The notes under the pieces were generated by a model, which was not told where the DNA came from, made no database searches, and worked only from the letters and a program-made list of their open reading frames with translations. Shown piece by piece: positions 1 through 8,468 of a stretch of DNA of 36,096 bases. A program made the translations under genes and the position numbers. Each line of letters begins with the position of its first letter. Positions within the stretch are counted from its first letter, which is position 1. The DNA is from Saprospiraceae bacterium. GTDB taxonomy: Bacteria > Bacteroidota > Bacteroidia > Chitinophagales > Saprospiraceae. The stretch covers positions 1 through 36,096 of the forward strand of contig JABWBR010000051.1 in assembly GCA_013360405.1 (NCBI GenBank), read 5' to 3'.

Positions 1-222
1 GCTTGCGCGCAGTACGATACTGCGTCAAATCGGCAGGATGCAAAGTTATGGGAGCCAATAAGCATTAGACTTTCATGATATTGATGTTTCTCAGATGCGA
101 CAAAATGGTTTGCGCCCGTTACTTTTACAGAAACCGGCGTTTATACAGTAGGCGGCGACGGCATAAATGATTGGATAACTTATGGCGGAATAGAGCTGAC
201 CACATGCCTTTTTAATTTTTAA
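1..222 (+). pseudogene. Remnant 3' end of an unidentified coding sequence
   Basis: The frame starting at base 1 reads like protein up to base 75, is broken by two TGA codons (76-78 and 82-84), then stays open from 85 to a TAA at 220-222, three bases before the next gene. The open part contains segments such as WFAPVTFTETGVYTVGGDG and ends ELTTCLFNF, which look like a real beta-rich C-terminus. I do not recognise the family. Decay or a sequence error would both fit; TGA is used as a normal stop elsewhere in the window, so recoding is unlikely. Nothing else is visible in this 225-base leader. Confidence 0.3.
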
Positions 223-225
223 GTT

Positions 226-1074
226 ATGAAAAATATCTTACTTTTTATTTTATTGCTATCTTTTTTGTCGTGCTCAGAACAAAAAGACCAGCCTAAAAAG
301 GTGAAAGAAGAAATAATTACGAACTTTTTTAAAATTAAAACGGGAGAAGATATTAATAGTCTTGACGAAAATACCAAAGTATGGCTGGACTTATCAAAAA
401 TCGTTAAAATTCCCGAATTAAGTATAGAATATTATTTTCCACAAAATAGAAATACGGGAATCGACTGTTTGTTTATTTTTAATAACAAAACCAATAATAC
501 CTATTTTAGATGCAATGCTAATGATAATGTGCCAAATGTCAATGATCTCCGTAAAAATGAGATAATCAAGTATAATAACAATATTCATACTATTGATGTT
601 GATTCAATAGCATATTTTAGAGAGAAATCTTATCCTGAGGAAGCAATAGCAGATTATTTAAATGACGCTTTTCTGGATTCCTTAGTCAGCTTTGAAAAAT
701 TTAAACTACTTCTGGATAGATATTATGGGAACCGTGTCAATCAAAAGAGCTATTTTGATATTAATGATGATTCAAATATTGATGAATTGATGCAGATGCT
801 TAATAAGAAAATGAGTGAATTATCATCAGACAATGAAATCGAAAAAAATAAGAAAGATAAATTATTGCGCGACATAAATTATTTATTATTACCTCCTATT
901 ACTTCGAAAGAAGTATACAAATTGATCTATCGTTCTAAAAGCATTGAAAGATTTCGAGTGCTTAAATTGATGGTATATCCATTGAGGTTTAATTATGCTA
1001 TTCGCGAAACAAGAGGTGATAAATTTTATTATTCAATCATCGTACAAGATATATCTCTATATACAGAATATTAA
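226..1074 (+). CDS. Putative lipoprotein of unknown function
   Basis: The 282-aa product begins with a lysine, a hydrophobic run and a lipobox ending at Cys16 (FLSC), followed by polar, charged residues, so it is probably a lipoprotein sorted to the outer membrane or periplasm. The rest is rich in Asn, Asp, Lys and Ile, with a charged helical stretch near residues 185-215 (many E, K and D). No catalytic motif or known domain is recognised. The ATG at 226 is chosen because the signal peptide starts there. The gene is clearly more A+T rich than the ribosomal genes of this window, which may mean transfer or weak codon selection. Function unknown. Confidence 0.7.
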   Translation: MKNILLFILLLSFLSCSEQKDQPKKVKEEIITNFFKIKTGEDINSLDENTKVWLDLSKIVKIPELSIEYYFPQNRNTGIDCLFIFNNKTNNTYFRCNANDNVPNVNDLRKNEIIKYNNNIHTIDVDSIAYFREKSYPEEAIADYLNDAFLDSLVSFEKFKLLLDRYYGNRVNQKSYFDINDDSNIDELMQMLNKKMSELSSDNEIEKNKKDKLLRDINYLLLPPITSKEVYKLIYRSKSIERFRVLKLMVYPLRFNYAIRETRGDKFYYSIIVQDISLYTEY

Positions 1075-1178
1075 TTAAAACAAAAAACGACGTGGTTTAA
1101 GGCGTAAATATATCCAGCTAGAATAATCAAATATATAAATCGCCACCAGTGCCGCCGGACTGTACCCCCATCACACTA

Positions 1179-1186
1179 TATTTTTG
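1179..1186 (+). promoter_or_regulatory. Possible -7 promoter element upstream of the first 306-aa paralog
   Basis: TATTTTTG matches the Bacteroidota -7 consensus TAnnTTTG, 20 bases before the ATG at 1207. No good -33 element lies at the expected distance, so this is a weak call. Confidence 0.35.
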
Positions 1187-1206
1187 ATTGAAAACCGGAT
1201 TAACGT

Positions 1207-2127
1207 ATGAAAAAACAAATCTTCATCAGCCTTATAGCCTTCGCGCTTATGAGCTCAAGCGCCCACAGCCAAAAGGATCTATTTTTTGCTGATATCAAAC
1301 TGGCAAAAGATACGCTATATCCTTTTGATGTTTTAGAACTGACCGTATATTTAAAGGCACTTGAGCCTGCAATTGCGTATCCTTATGATAAAAGTGCATT
1401 ACTACAGATTAGAATGGAGGAACCTCAACAAAGCAAATGGTATTCGTATAGGGGGATAGAAGGCAATTTTGGCGGCTTCATAGATGATGATTCAAGGTCT
1501 AAAAGGTTACTAACACCAGATTATACTTTTTCAATGCCGTTTTTTTTTGAAAATAGCCCCAACTTGGAATTGGTCTGGAAAGAATCTATTCACCCATATT
1601 CCTTGCATCCCGGGAAATATTCTTTACGATTAATTTATTCACCTAATAAGTTGCTTGAGGATTTTTGGTGGGTTGATACGGCAATTGAAAAATGTGAAGA
1701 TTGTGTAATAAAAATAGTCCCATTAATAGCATCCGACCGCTACCCGGAAAAAGATCAAGCTGCGTATGAGTGGATAAAAAAATTAAAATATCCGCATTGC
1801 TTTTATCTGGAGAACTATCTTGTTTATACAAATGAAGAATATATTGAAATGGGAGAAGAATTTCTTCGCCTATTCCCTGAATCTTGTTTTTTGCCATTTG
1901 TACATTGTAAAATAGGAGATAGTCTAAGGAGAATTTATGAACAAGACGCCAATAGTGATAAGGCGCTGCCTGAAGAAACAGTAAAAAAGATGCAGACAAT
2001 AATAATGCACTTGAGCTATTACAAGCAGATTAAGGGGCAGGACGAGTTATACATTTATTACAAAGAGATGCATAAAAAATTTCAAGACCGCCTTCTTCGC
2101 TTCCAAGTACGGCATGGAATCAAATAA
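1207..2127 (+). CDS. Secreted protein of unknown function, tandem paralog copy 1
   Basis: The 306-aa product has an N-terminal Sec signal peptide (MKKQ, hydrophobic core, probable cleavage near SAHS-Q at about residue 21). Residues 25-170 look like a beta-sandwich-type region (alternating hydrophobics, LYPFDVLELTVYLK) that ends in a CxxC pair, CEDC at 163-166. Residues 177-300 look helical, starting with DRYPEKDQAA at 177-186 and including EEFLRLFPES, and the protein ends RHGIK. It is paralogous along its whole length to the gene that follows, and both are exactly 306 aa. No enzyme motif is recognised. The CxxC could form a disulfide or bind metal. Probably periplasmic or secreted; function unknown. 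Confidence 0.75.
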   Translation: MKKQIFISLIAFALMSSSAHSQKDLFFADIKLAKDTLYPFDVLELTVYLKALEPAIAYPYDKSALLQIRMEEPQQSKWYSYRGIEGNFGGFIDDDSRSKRLLTPDYTFSMPFFFENSPNLELVWKESIHPYSLHPGKYSLRLIYSPNKLLEDFWWVDTAIEKCEDCVIKIVPLIASDRYPEKDQAAYEWIKKLKYPHCFYLENYLVYTNEEYIEMGEEFLRLFPESCFLPFVHCKIGDSLRRIYEQDANSDKALPEETVKKMQTIIMHLSYYKQIKGQDELYIYYKEMHKKFQDRLLRFQVRHGIK

Positions 2128-2143
2128 CCCAAAATGAAAACAG
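2110..2143 (+). repeat. 34-bp direct repeat spanning the stop codon of paralog 1
   Basis: Bases 2110-2143 are identical to 3124-3157. The block covers the last five codons, the TAA, and 16 bases beyond it. It marks the 3' side of the tandem duplication. Confidence 0.85.
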
Positions 2144-2220
2144 GCATGACAACAAAGATACCTATATCACTGCTGTTGCGCCGGTATAAAAAATTATCCG
2201 GGTACTAAACCATAAGCAAT

Positions 2221-3141
2221 ATGAAACACATAACTTATTGTTACTTGATTACAGGCCTCATGATGTCATTTGTGGGGTATGCACAAGTTGATAATTTTGC
2301 GGTGGATATCAAGCTGTCGAAAGATACTTTGTATCCCTTTGACATGCTGGAATTCGAGGTAATTTACAAAGTTCTAACCCCAAAAAAAGCTTACCCATTT
2401 GAAAATAGTTCTTATCTTCAAATAAAAATGGTAGAGCCAGAACCTTCAGAATGGTTCATGTTTTCCGGCCCAATAGTATCGCAATTCGGTAATCCTAACG
2501 ACATCGAAGGGGAACCTATCAAAAAACTAACATTTCCGCTTAATCACGTTACTGACGATCCTATTTGGATCGAATATGTGCCGACTTTGAAGTTTACAAA
2601 TAATGACGTTATTTGTCTTGGTGCTTTTCGCCCTGGAAAATACATTCTTCAGGTTGCATATTCTCCCGACGAGCTTATTGGATATTATCACAATCGACTT
2701 GAATCTTGCGAAAGTTGTATTATAGATACAGCATTGGTTATTGTAACCGACCGCTACCCGGAAAAAGATCAGGCTGCATTCGATTGGCTGGTAAGAGATA
2801 AACATTATTGTAATTTACAAAAACGTAATTATGAGTCATACCATCTTGAAGAGTTCATAAAAACAGGTGAGGAATTTCTTCACTTATTCCCCGAATCATC
2901 CTTTGTACCTTATGTTCATTGTAAAATAGGAGAAAGCATTTTAAAAATTTACGAAAAAAACGCCGAAGAATCCAAACTCCCCCCGGCGGAGGCGGCCCAA
3001 AAACTGGAGGCTATAGTGACGCACCTGAGCTTCTGCAGGCTTTTGAAAAAAGACGAAATGCTGAGTATGTATTATGCCGGGATGTACAAGAAATACAAAG
3101 ACAATCTTCTTCGCTTCAAAGTCCGGCATGGAATCAAATAA
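2221..3141 (+). CDS. Secreted protein of unknown function, tandem paralog copy 2
   Basis: A second 306-aa exported protein, with a signal peptide ending near VGYAQ (about residue 22). It shares KDTLYPFD at 34-41, CESC at 163-166, TDRYPEKDQAA at 176-186, EEFLHLFPES and the C-terminus RHGIK with the upstream copy, at matching residue numbers. The middle (about 80-135) diverges most, so the two may recognise different partners. The gap between the copies is 93 bases and shows no terminator, so they may be co-transcribed. The 3' ends of the two genes stay identical past the stop codon (34 bases), which points to a fairly recent duplication or gene conversion. Function unknown. Confidence 0.75.
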   Translation: MKHITYCYLITGLMMSFVGYAQVDNFAVDIKLSKDTLYPFDMLEFEVIYKVLTPKKAYPFENSSYLQIKMVEPEPSEWFMFSGPIVSQFGNPNDIEGEPIKKLTFPLNHVTDDPIWIEYVPTLKFTNNDVICLGAFRPGKYILQVAYSPDELIGYYHNRLESCESCIIDTALVIVTDRYPEKDQAAFDWLVRDKHYCNLQKRNYESYHLEEFIKTGEEFLHLFPESSFVPYVHCKIGESILKIYEKNAEESKLPPAEAAQKLEAIVTHLSFCRLLKKDEMLSMYYAGMYKKYKDNLLRFKVRHGIK

Positions 3142-3157
3142 CCCAAAATGAAAACAG
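3124..3157 (+). repeat. 34-bp direct repeat spanning the stop codon of paralog 2
   Basis: Second copy of the repeat at 2110-2143, again crossing the stop codon, so identity extends into non-coding sequence where protein selection cannot explain it. Confidence 0.85.
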
Positions 3158-3179
3158 CGATTGTGCTGTGCCCCTAATG

Positions 3180-3217
3180 CACATGAGTCACCCCGAAAAA
3201 TCGGGATGACTCATGTG
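3180..3217. terminator. Hairpin between convergent genes, probable bidirectional terminator
   Basis: CACATGAGTCA (3180-3190) pairs perfectly with TGACTCATGTG (3207-3217), and the inner CCCCGA/TCGGGA extends the stem with one mismatch around an AAAA loop. It lies between the stop codons of the plus-strand paralog (3141) and the minus-strand carbonic anhydrase (3249). No long T tract follows on either side, so it may be a weak terminator or an mRNA 3' stabiliser. Confidence 0.6.
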
Positions 3218-3248
3218 GTTAGGCCATGGATGGATTCCTGAACAAGCT

Positions 3249-4040
3249 CTAATTAAAAGACTTGATCGTACGACCCGCCAAATCCTGAACAGGCCTGAAG
3301 TTTTCGTGCTCCAATTCTTCGATGTGGTGAATTTGATCGTGAGAAGCGGTGATATGGTCTTTCATTACGATCCATGTCACGATTTCTGAGCAAGGCGGCG
3401 TGGTCAAAGAACCGCTGTAGGTATAATACCCCGTTCCGGCCGGCAGCAAATCGGCAGCTGTATAAGTATCGTCGGAGGTATAGGTTTCGTCGTGGCCGGC
3501 AGGAAGGTGTTCCAGGTAGTGCGCAAGCAAAGCATTTTCAGCGCCTTCTTCAAAAAATACACCTATTACGGCCAAATTGCCGGATGCGGCATTTTTGTGC
3601 ACTAAATGCACTTCCATCGGATGTGAGGCGCCGTTGACAAGGTGCTCGCTATGCGTATGAAAATGGAACTGCAATAAGTCGTACTGCAACCCATTTACAG
3701 TAATGGAACTACCCGAATCATAGTTAAACTGGATGGTGTGGCCGTTATTGAGGATATTGGTTTTTGAAGTAGCGTATGCCTTGGCAATGGCTTGCAGGGC
3801 GGCGTCGGCCACGGCGCCTTTGATGTCCACCGGCGACTGGGTTGACCCGCTGCAATCTTCGTAACCTACACAAAGTTCTCCCCAATGGCTGGGGCCGTCT
3901 TCTCCTTCATATTCCCAGTGAATACCGTCGCAGCTTTCCGGAATTTTATCGTCGTCTTTGCAGGAAGGGAAAAATACAATGCTTCCCAAAAATAAACACA
4001 TGAGTGTAAATGGTGTAAATGAATAGACTGAAGCTTTCAT
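3249..4040 (-). CDS. Alpha-class carbonic anhydrase, lipoprotein
   Basis: Catalyses reversible hydration of CO2 to bicarbonate with a zinc ion. The 263-aa product shows the alpha-CA signature: QFHFHTHSEH supplies zinc ligands H126 and H128, EVHLVH supplies the third (H145), NNGH carries the proton-shuttle histidine (H101), E132 is the conserved partner Glu, and LTTPPCSE holds the active-site Thr. The ATG at 4040 is preferred over an upstream ATG at 4127 because a hydrophobic signal ending FFPSC (Cys27) starts there. CKDDDK after the cysteine resembles the acidic lipoprotein export signal known in Capnocytophaga, suggesting surface exposure. It probably serves CO2/bicarbonate balance at the cell envelope. 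It stands alone, downstream of the large sensor-regulator on the same strand. Confidence 0.93.
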   Translation of the reverse strand: MKASVYSFTPFTLMCLFLGSIVFFPSCKDDDKIPESCDGIHWEYEGEDGPSHWGELCVGYEDCSGSTQSPVDIKGAVADAALQAIAKAYATSKTNILNNGHTIQFNYDSGSSITVNGLQYDLLQFHFHTHSEHLVNGASHPMEVHLVHKNAASGNLAVIGVFFEEGAENALLAHYLEHLPAGHDETYTSDDTYTAADLLPAGTGYYTYSGSLTTPPCSEIVTWIVMKDHITASHDQIHHIEELEHENFRPVQDLAGRTIKSFN

Positions 4041-4181
4041 AAAAACTGAAGTTAAGTTAGTAAATAGGGTTTCATTCCTCAATCGCTGCCTTTCAGCGAT
4101 GAAGCAAATGTATCCCAAGGGAAGCAAGCGGATCGGACATCATAGGTAGGCAAAACGGACTTTTTCACCAGATAGGGGGTG

Positions 4182-4215
4182 AAATCAGACATTTCAGGCA
4201 GGAAAATCAGACATT
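4182..4215. promoter_or_regulatory. Pair of 12-bp direct repeats, possible operator
   Basis: AAATCAGACATT occurs at 4182-4193 and again at 4204-4215, 22 bp apart start to start, about two helical turns. The pair lies 140-175 bp upstream of the carbonic anhydrase start and just past the regulator's stop codon. AraC-type regulators often bind paired direct repeats, so it could be a binding site; this is inference only. Confidence 0.35.
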
Positions 4216-4217
4216 GT

Positions 4218-6980
4218 TTAAATCTCGGAAGGACTTATTCCAAATCGAGCTTTAAAAATCTGGGCAAAGTATTTTTCATCGTGAAAACAAACACTGTGGG
4301 CCGCTTTTTTTACGCTGCCCACCAGGCGATTTTCCAACAGGCGGCGGGCTTCCTGAAGTCGTATTTCCCGTATGTATTCAATGGGGGTAAGTCCGGTAAT
4401 GGATTTTAGCCGGCGGTGAAGCTGCCGTTCGCTCAAGAAAACCTGGTCGGCGATCCATTGAACGCTCAGGGTGTCGTGGGTTACGGAATTTTGTACCAAA
4501 GACTCCAGTTCCTTGAGCCATAACAAGTTATTAGGGGTTATTTGCGAGGTAGCTGGGTTAGGCTCACTTCCGGCGGGTTCTTCTAACTCTTCGGGAAGGA
4601 ATTTCCGCCCGCGGTAATTCAACAGCAAATTGGCTATCCTGGCCAATAATTCTTCTTCAATAAAGGGTTTTAACAAGTAGTCATCTACGCCGGCGCGCAG
4701 CGCATGCAGCTTGTCTTTGATCTCAGCCCGTGCTGTAAGCATGATAACAGGTATATGGGCGTAAAGCAGATTGCCTTTCAGGTATTCGAGAAATTGAAAT
4801 CCGTCCATGACCGGCATCATGATATCAGACATAATCAGGCCTCCCTTTTGTTGCCATACCGGCGTATGCATACATTCGGGGAGCAATTCGAGGGCTTCGG
4901 CGCCGTTGGACGCACTGCGAACCTGGTAATACGGCGAAAGAATGGTTTCCAGGAATTCTCTTAGGCTATAGTTGTCTTCTACCAAAAGTAAAAAGCCTTG
5001 ATCTCCCTGAGCGGATTTCTCCTCAGGGCCGGAAACTATGTGGGCTAAACTGTCAACCGGTTTCTGATCAACGGCAACCAGGCTGCCCAATACTTCTTTT
5101 CTCGGGATTTCTAATATAAAGCGGCTGCCCTTTTGCCATTTGCTAGTCACTGAAATATTGCCGCCCATCAGTTGGGCCAATTCTTTGCACAAAGTTAATC
5201 CTATTCCTGTGCCGCCTTCGTGAGACGAATCGTGCGCCTTGGACTGGAAAAAACGATCAAACACATGAGGAAGATCATCAGGTAGAATGCCCTTACCCGT
5301 ATCCTCTACGGCGATTTGAATAAAATGCCCCAGGTCATCTATCTGAATGGATACCGTGCCCCCTTTCGGGGTGAATTTCATCGCATTTGATAATAAATTA
5401 TTGATGATGGTTTCCAATCGCTCCGCATCCAAATTTAACTGGAGGTTTTTATCCGCCCGGTACTCAAACAGGTATCGGATGCCCAAATGCTGCGCGTGCG
5501 ACTCAAAATTAGAAGCCAGACGTCGCATGAACGGAAACAGGGCCTGTGGGCTTTCGTGGATTTTCATTTCATCGGCCTCGATTTTCGATAAATCAAGAAT
5601 AGAAGAAACCAATTTCAGCAGGCTTTGGGCATTTGTTTGCGCCAGTTTAAGCATGTTCATACTTGATTTGCTCAACTCGCCGGAGTTTATCAGCGTGCCA
5701 ATCGGCCCGAGAATCAATGTTAAGGGAGTGCGCAGCTCGTGTGAGACATTGGCGAAAAAACGGTTCTTAAATTCGTCCAGCGCTTTGAGCTCTTCGGCTT
5801 GTTGCCGGATAGTTGCCGTTTGTCGTGCCACTTCCGCTTCCAGTTTAGCCTGGGTACGTTCCAGGCTGGCCGTTCGCCAACGCAGGATAAAGAACCCCGC
5901 AGCAAGAAAAACAAGACCTGCCAGGATAATAAACCAGATTTGCAGATAAAATGGCTTTAAAACTACCACTGTTAATTGCAACTCCCTGGTGGACCAATGC
6001 CCGTCGGGGGCTTGCCCTTTGATGCGCAATAAATGCTTACCATAAGGCAAGCGGCTCATACGAATAGAATTTTCTTTTTGGTATATCCACTCTGCCCCAA
6101 GGTCTTCTATCCGGTAGGCATATTGCACATTTTCCATGTTGTCGTAGGCGAGCAGGGCAAATTCCAGCAAAAAAAAGCGATCGTTGGGGGAAATCGTAAT
6201 CTTGTGGCTTTTCAGCAATTCATTTTTTTTATCTGCCAATTTGTTTTCGCTGCCGATGAATTGCTGGAAACCGGTTATGACCAAAGGAATGTCTAAATCA
6301 ACATTATCCGCCTGAAAATTCAGGGGGTGAAAAGCCGTGATGCCGTTTAGACTACCAAAGAACATAGTGCCATCTTGCGTCCGGTAGTGTGAAATCCGGT
6401 TAAACTCGTTGTGGCTTATGCCGTCTTTTTGCAAATAAGCGGTAGATTTCCGGGTGTTTTTATTAAAACGAATAATGCCATAATCGCTTGGCATCCAAAG
6501 GTTGTGATATTCATCCTCATAAATACCGTAAACCGTATTATTTGACAGGCCGTCCGCCTTGGTAAACTGCTCAATATGATTAGTCTCCCTGTTCCAGTGA
6601 AAAAGGCCCAATCCCTTGCTTCCCAGCCAAAAGGAACCATCCGCATCTTCGTGGATAAAAAACACGCCTTCCCAAGGTGTTTTTCCATTTTTTGGGCGAT
6701 ATAATTTTGTCTCCTTTTTTTCGGTATCCAACTGGTATAAGCCATTGTCGGTAGCTACCCACAAATTTCCGGACTTGTCTTTTACAAATTGATAAATACA
6801 ACCACCCGCTTCGTTGACTCCCTCCAATTCCTGCAAAAGAAATACCTTTTTATTTTTATCTACATAACCTATTCTGCCGGCATCTGAGCCGAACCATATC
6901 CTTTTATGCTCATCCTCGTAAAACGACCAGATGTTGACTTCTAAGGATTCAATTCTACGGGGAATATCTACGGGCCACAC
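4218..6980 (-). CDS. C-terminal fragment of the hybrid regulator: propeller end, Y_Y_Y, TM, histidine kinase, receiver, AraC HTH
   Basis: 920 codons from a GTG at 6980, which is probably an internal Val codon. Order by residue: propeller blades 1-220, Y_Y_Y domain about 230-340, one membrane helix 345-367, HisKA with H-box FFANVSHELRTPLTL (His414), HATPase with N-box NNLLSNAMKFTPKGG and G-boxes EDTGKGI and GGTGIGL, receiver 663-785 with phospho-acceptor Asp719 in MSDIMMPVMDG and Lys771, and an AraC helix-turn-helix 835-920 (LSERQLHRRLKSITG...PIEYIREIRL). All catalytic motifs are intact, so any loss of function comes from the TAG upstream. A likely regulated target is a nearby carbohydrate gene such as the GH65 enzyme; no SusC/SusD pair is present in the window. 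Confidence 0.85.
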   Translation of the reverse strand: MWPVDIPRRIESLEVNIWSFYEDEHKRIWFGSDAGRIGYVDKNKKVFLLQELEGVNEAGGCIYQFVKDKSGNLWVATDNGLYQLDTEKKETKLYRPKNGKTPWEGVFFIHEDADGSFWLGSKGLGLFHWNRETNHIEQFTKADGLSNNTVYGIYEDEYHNLWMPSDYGIIRFNKNTRKSTAYLQKDGISHNEFNRISHYRTQDGTMFFGSLNGITAFHPLNFQADNVDLDIPLVITGFQQFIGSENKLADKKNELLKSHKITISPNDRFFLLEFALLAYDNMENVQYAYRIEDLGAEWIYQKENSIRMSRLPYGKHLLRIKGQAPDGHWSTRELQLTVVVLKPFYLQIWFIILAGLVFLAAGFFILRWRTASLERTQAKLEAEVARQTATIRQQAEELKALDEFKNRFFANVSHELRTPLTLILGPIGTLINSGELSKSSMNMLKLAQTNAQSLLKLVSSILDLSKIEADEMKIHESPQALFPFMRRLASNFESHAQHLGIRYLFEYRADKNLQLNLDAERLETIINNLLSNAMKFTPKGGTVSIQIDDLGHFIQIAVEDTGKGILPDDLPHVFDRFFQSKAHDSSHEGGTGIGLTLCKELAQLMGGNISVTSKWQKGSRFILEIPRKEVLGSLVAVDQKPVDSLAHIVSGPEEKSAQGDQGFLLLVEDNYSLREFLETILSPYYQVRSASNGAEALELLPECMHTPVWQQKGGLIMSDIMMPVMDGFQFLEYLKGNLLYAHIPVIMLTARAEIKDKLHALRAGVDDYLLKPFIEEELLARIANLLLNYRGRKFLPEELEEPAGSEPNPATSQITPNNLLWLKELESLVQNSVTHDTLSVQWIADQVFLSERQLHRRLKSITGLTPIEYIREIRLQEARRLLENRLVGSVKKAAHSVCFHDEKYFAQIFKARFGISPSEI

Positions 6981-7247
6981 CTTGTATTCATTCGTTTGTG
7001 GTTGATATTTTATGATGTGTCGGGTTTGACCCGAACCAAACCAGATAGCTCCCTCGTTATCCGCAAACAGGGCATATTTGAATCCGGTAGCTTCGGCAAT
7101 TCTTACATCTAAATCACCAAACTCGGCCGTTGAGTATTCGCCATTTTTCTGCCGGATGCGCCAAAGGAATCCATCTCCCTTATCGTTGGAAGCCCAAATA
7201 TCTCCCTGCCCGTCCTGGGTGATCCCTCTGAATGCCCGGTGGTTTTC

Positions 7248-8468
7248 CTACTTTTCATCATGCAGAATCTGCCGGAACGGGCGGGGGACAATTTCAATAT
7301 GATAAACTCCAAATTCAGTACCTATCCACGCCTGGCCCCTCCGGTCGAAGAATACCGTATTGGTCATCGCCAAATATTTGTTGGCAGGGCCCAATTCATT
7401 GTACCAGCCCTTTTCCGGATGGAATACCTGGAAACTTTCTCCACTAAACAAATAAAGGGAACCGCGCAGCGGGTTAATCCAACACTGGAACCTTCCGCCG
7501 ACGCCCACACTGTTTAAGTTGAGTGCATTGATCGGAGCATTTTTTTTGTTGAAAATAATCTTTGCAGGCTCCTGCCGGCCAGTTATCCGGAACAATTCTC
7601 CTTCAGAGATATGGGGAGACTTCTCGCTGTCGCGTTTTATTATAAACCATAAGTTGTCTGACGGATCCACGCCGGCAATGAAGATATTCTGGATGGGATA
7701 TTGGGGCTTGAAGCGGTATAAGATATTTCCTTTGAAGTCAATTTCTACAATTTCCTCCCGGATATTGGTGCGTTTATTATAAATGTACCCCCAAATGGTT
7801 TGATGAGCGGATAAGCATTGAACGATGAATGAGTTAACGCTTAATTTGCGTACTTCAAAGCCCTTCCGTGGGGTGTAAATGACCAGTTTATTTTTTATGG
7901 TAGAAAAGACAATGCAGCCATCGCCTGTAGCGGCAAAACTAAAAATATCCGATAGGCTAAACGGCGCCGATTTACCGAATTTCTCTTCGAATGATAGTAC
8001 TTCTTCCGTTGAGGGATTAAAAATATCGATGCTTGAAGGTGTCTCGAATAGTTGGTTGGTAGTATTAAAAAGCCACATCAAGCCTTGTCCGTCTCCAATA
8101 ATATGATTGATGGTATTGGACTGTAACCCATCAGCTTCTTTGGTAAACACTTTGAATTGGTATCCGTCGAAGCGGTTAAGGCCGTTAAGGGTGCCTATCC
8201 AAATAAAGCCCTGGTTGTCCTGGTGTATGCAATGCACATCCCGGTGAGAAAGCCCCTGTTCTATTCCCGAAAATTGCGTGTGCGGTATATGGTCTTGTAC
8301 CTGAGCCCCGGCTAGTATGGGCCAAATCACGAAAGAAATCCAGAATATGTAAAGCCGGCTTCGCAACAAAAATGGGTTTAACAGGTGCTGAAAAGGCAAA
8401 TGTAGCCATTTGAAAAGTAATAGTAAAGATGGCAGGGAATAGTTTACTGCTACGCATGAAACATCCAT
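7248..8468 (-). CDS. N-terminal fragment of the hybrid two-component regulator: signal peptide and first propeller repeats
   Basis: After a hydrophobic signal region ending WPILAGAQ, the fragment starts the periplasmic sensor with the usual opening of this family: HTQFSGIEQGLSHRDVHCI, then DNQGFIWIGTLNGLNRFDG, a classic Reg_prop propeller repeat. More blades follow (DGQGLMWLF, PSDNLWFI, RRGQAWIGTEFGVYHIEI), and it ends PFRQILHDEK before the TAG at 7248-7250. On its own it would be an incomplete periplasmic propeller lacking the membrane anchor, hence unlikely to signal. The start codon is uncertain; ATG 8504 would place the N-terminus in the neighbouring VOC remnant. Confidence 0.7.
   Translation of the reverse strand: MDVSCVAVNYSLPSLLLLFKWLHLPFQHLLNPFLLRSRLYIFWISFVIWPILAGAQVQDHIPHTQFSGIEQGLSHRDVHCIHQDNQGFIWIGTLNGLNRFDGYQFKVFTKEADGLQSNTINHIIGDGQGLMWLFNTTNQLFETPSSIDIFNPSTEEVLSFEEKFGKSAPFSLSDIFSFAATGDGCIVFSTIKNKLVIYTPRKGFEVRKLSVNSFIVQCLSAHQTIWGYIYNKRTNIREEIVEIDFKGNILYRFKPQYPIQNIFIAGVDPSDNLWFIIKRDSEKSPHISEGELFRITGRQEPAKIIFNKKNAPINALNLNSVGVGGRFQCWINPLRGSLYLFSGESFQVFHPEKGWYNELGPANKYLAMTNTVFFDRRGQAWIGTEFGVYHIEIVPRPFRQILHDEK

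Larger units (their letters stand above)
4218..8468 (-). pseudogene. Hybrid two-component system regulator (propeller sensor / kinase / receiver / AraC), split by one in-frame TAG
   Basis: Conceptual full-length gene. Two reading frames, 7248-8504 and 4218-6980, are in the same phase, and the 267 bases between them stay open and read as typical propeller sequence (for example ITQDGQGDIWASND). Only one codon, TAG at 7248-7250 (minus strand), separates them. Joined, the product would be about 1,400 aa, the usual length of Bacteroidota hybrid two-component systems that sense oligosaccharides in the periplasm and activate nearby genes through a cytoplasmic AraC domain. Either the gene is a recent pseudogene, the TAG is a sequence error, or it is read through. 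The upstream start is uncertain: ATG 8468 lies inside the remnant of another gene, while TTG at 8369 or 8366 would give a compact signal peptide ending ILAGAQ. Confidence 0.8.

Noticed and set aside
76-84. TGA recoding as tryptophan or selenocysteine in the left-edge frame
   Set aside because: TGA serves as a normal stop for marR and rplX, TGG is used for tryptophan throughout, and no SECIS-like hairpin was seen.
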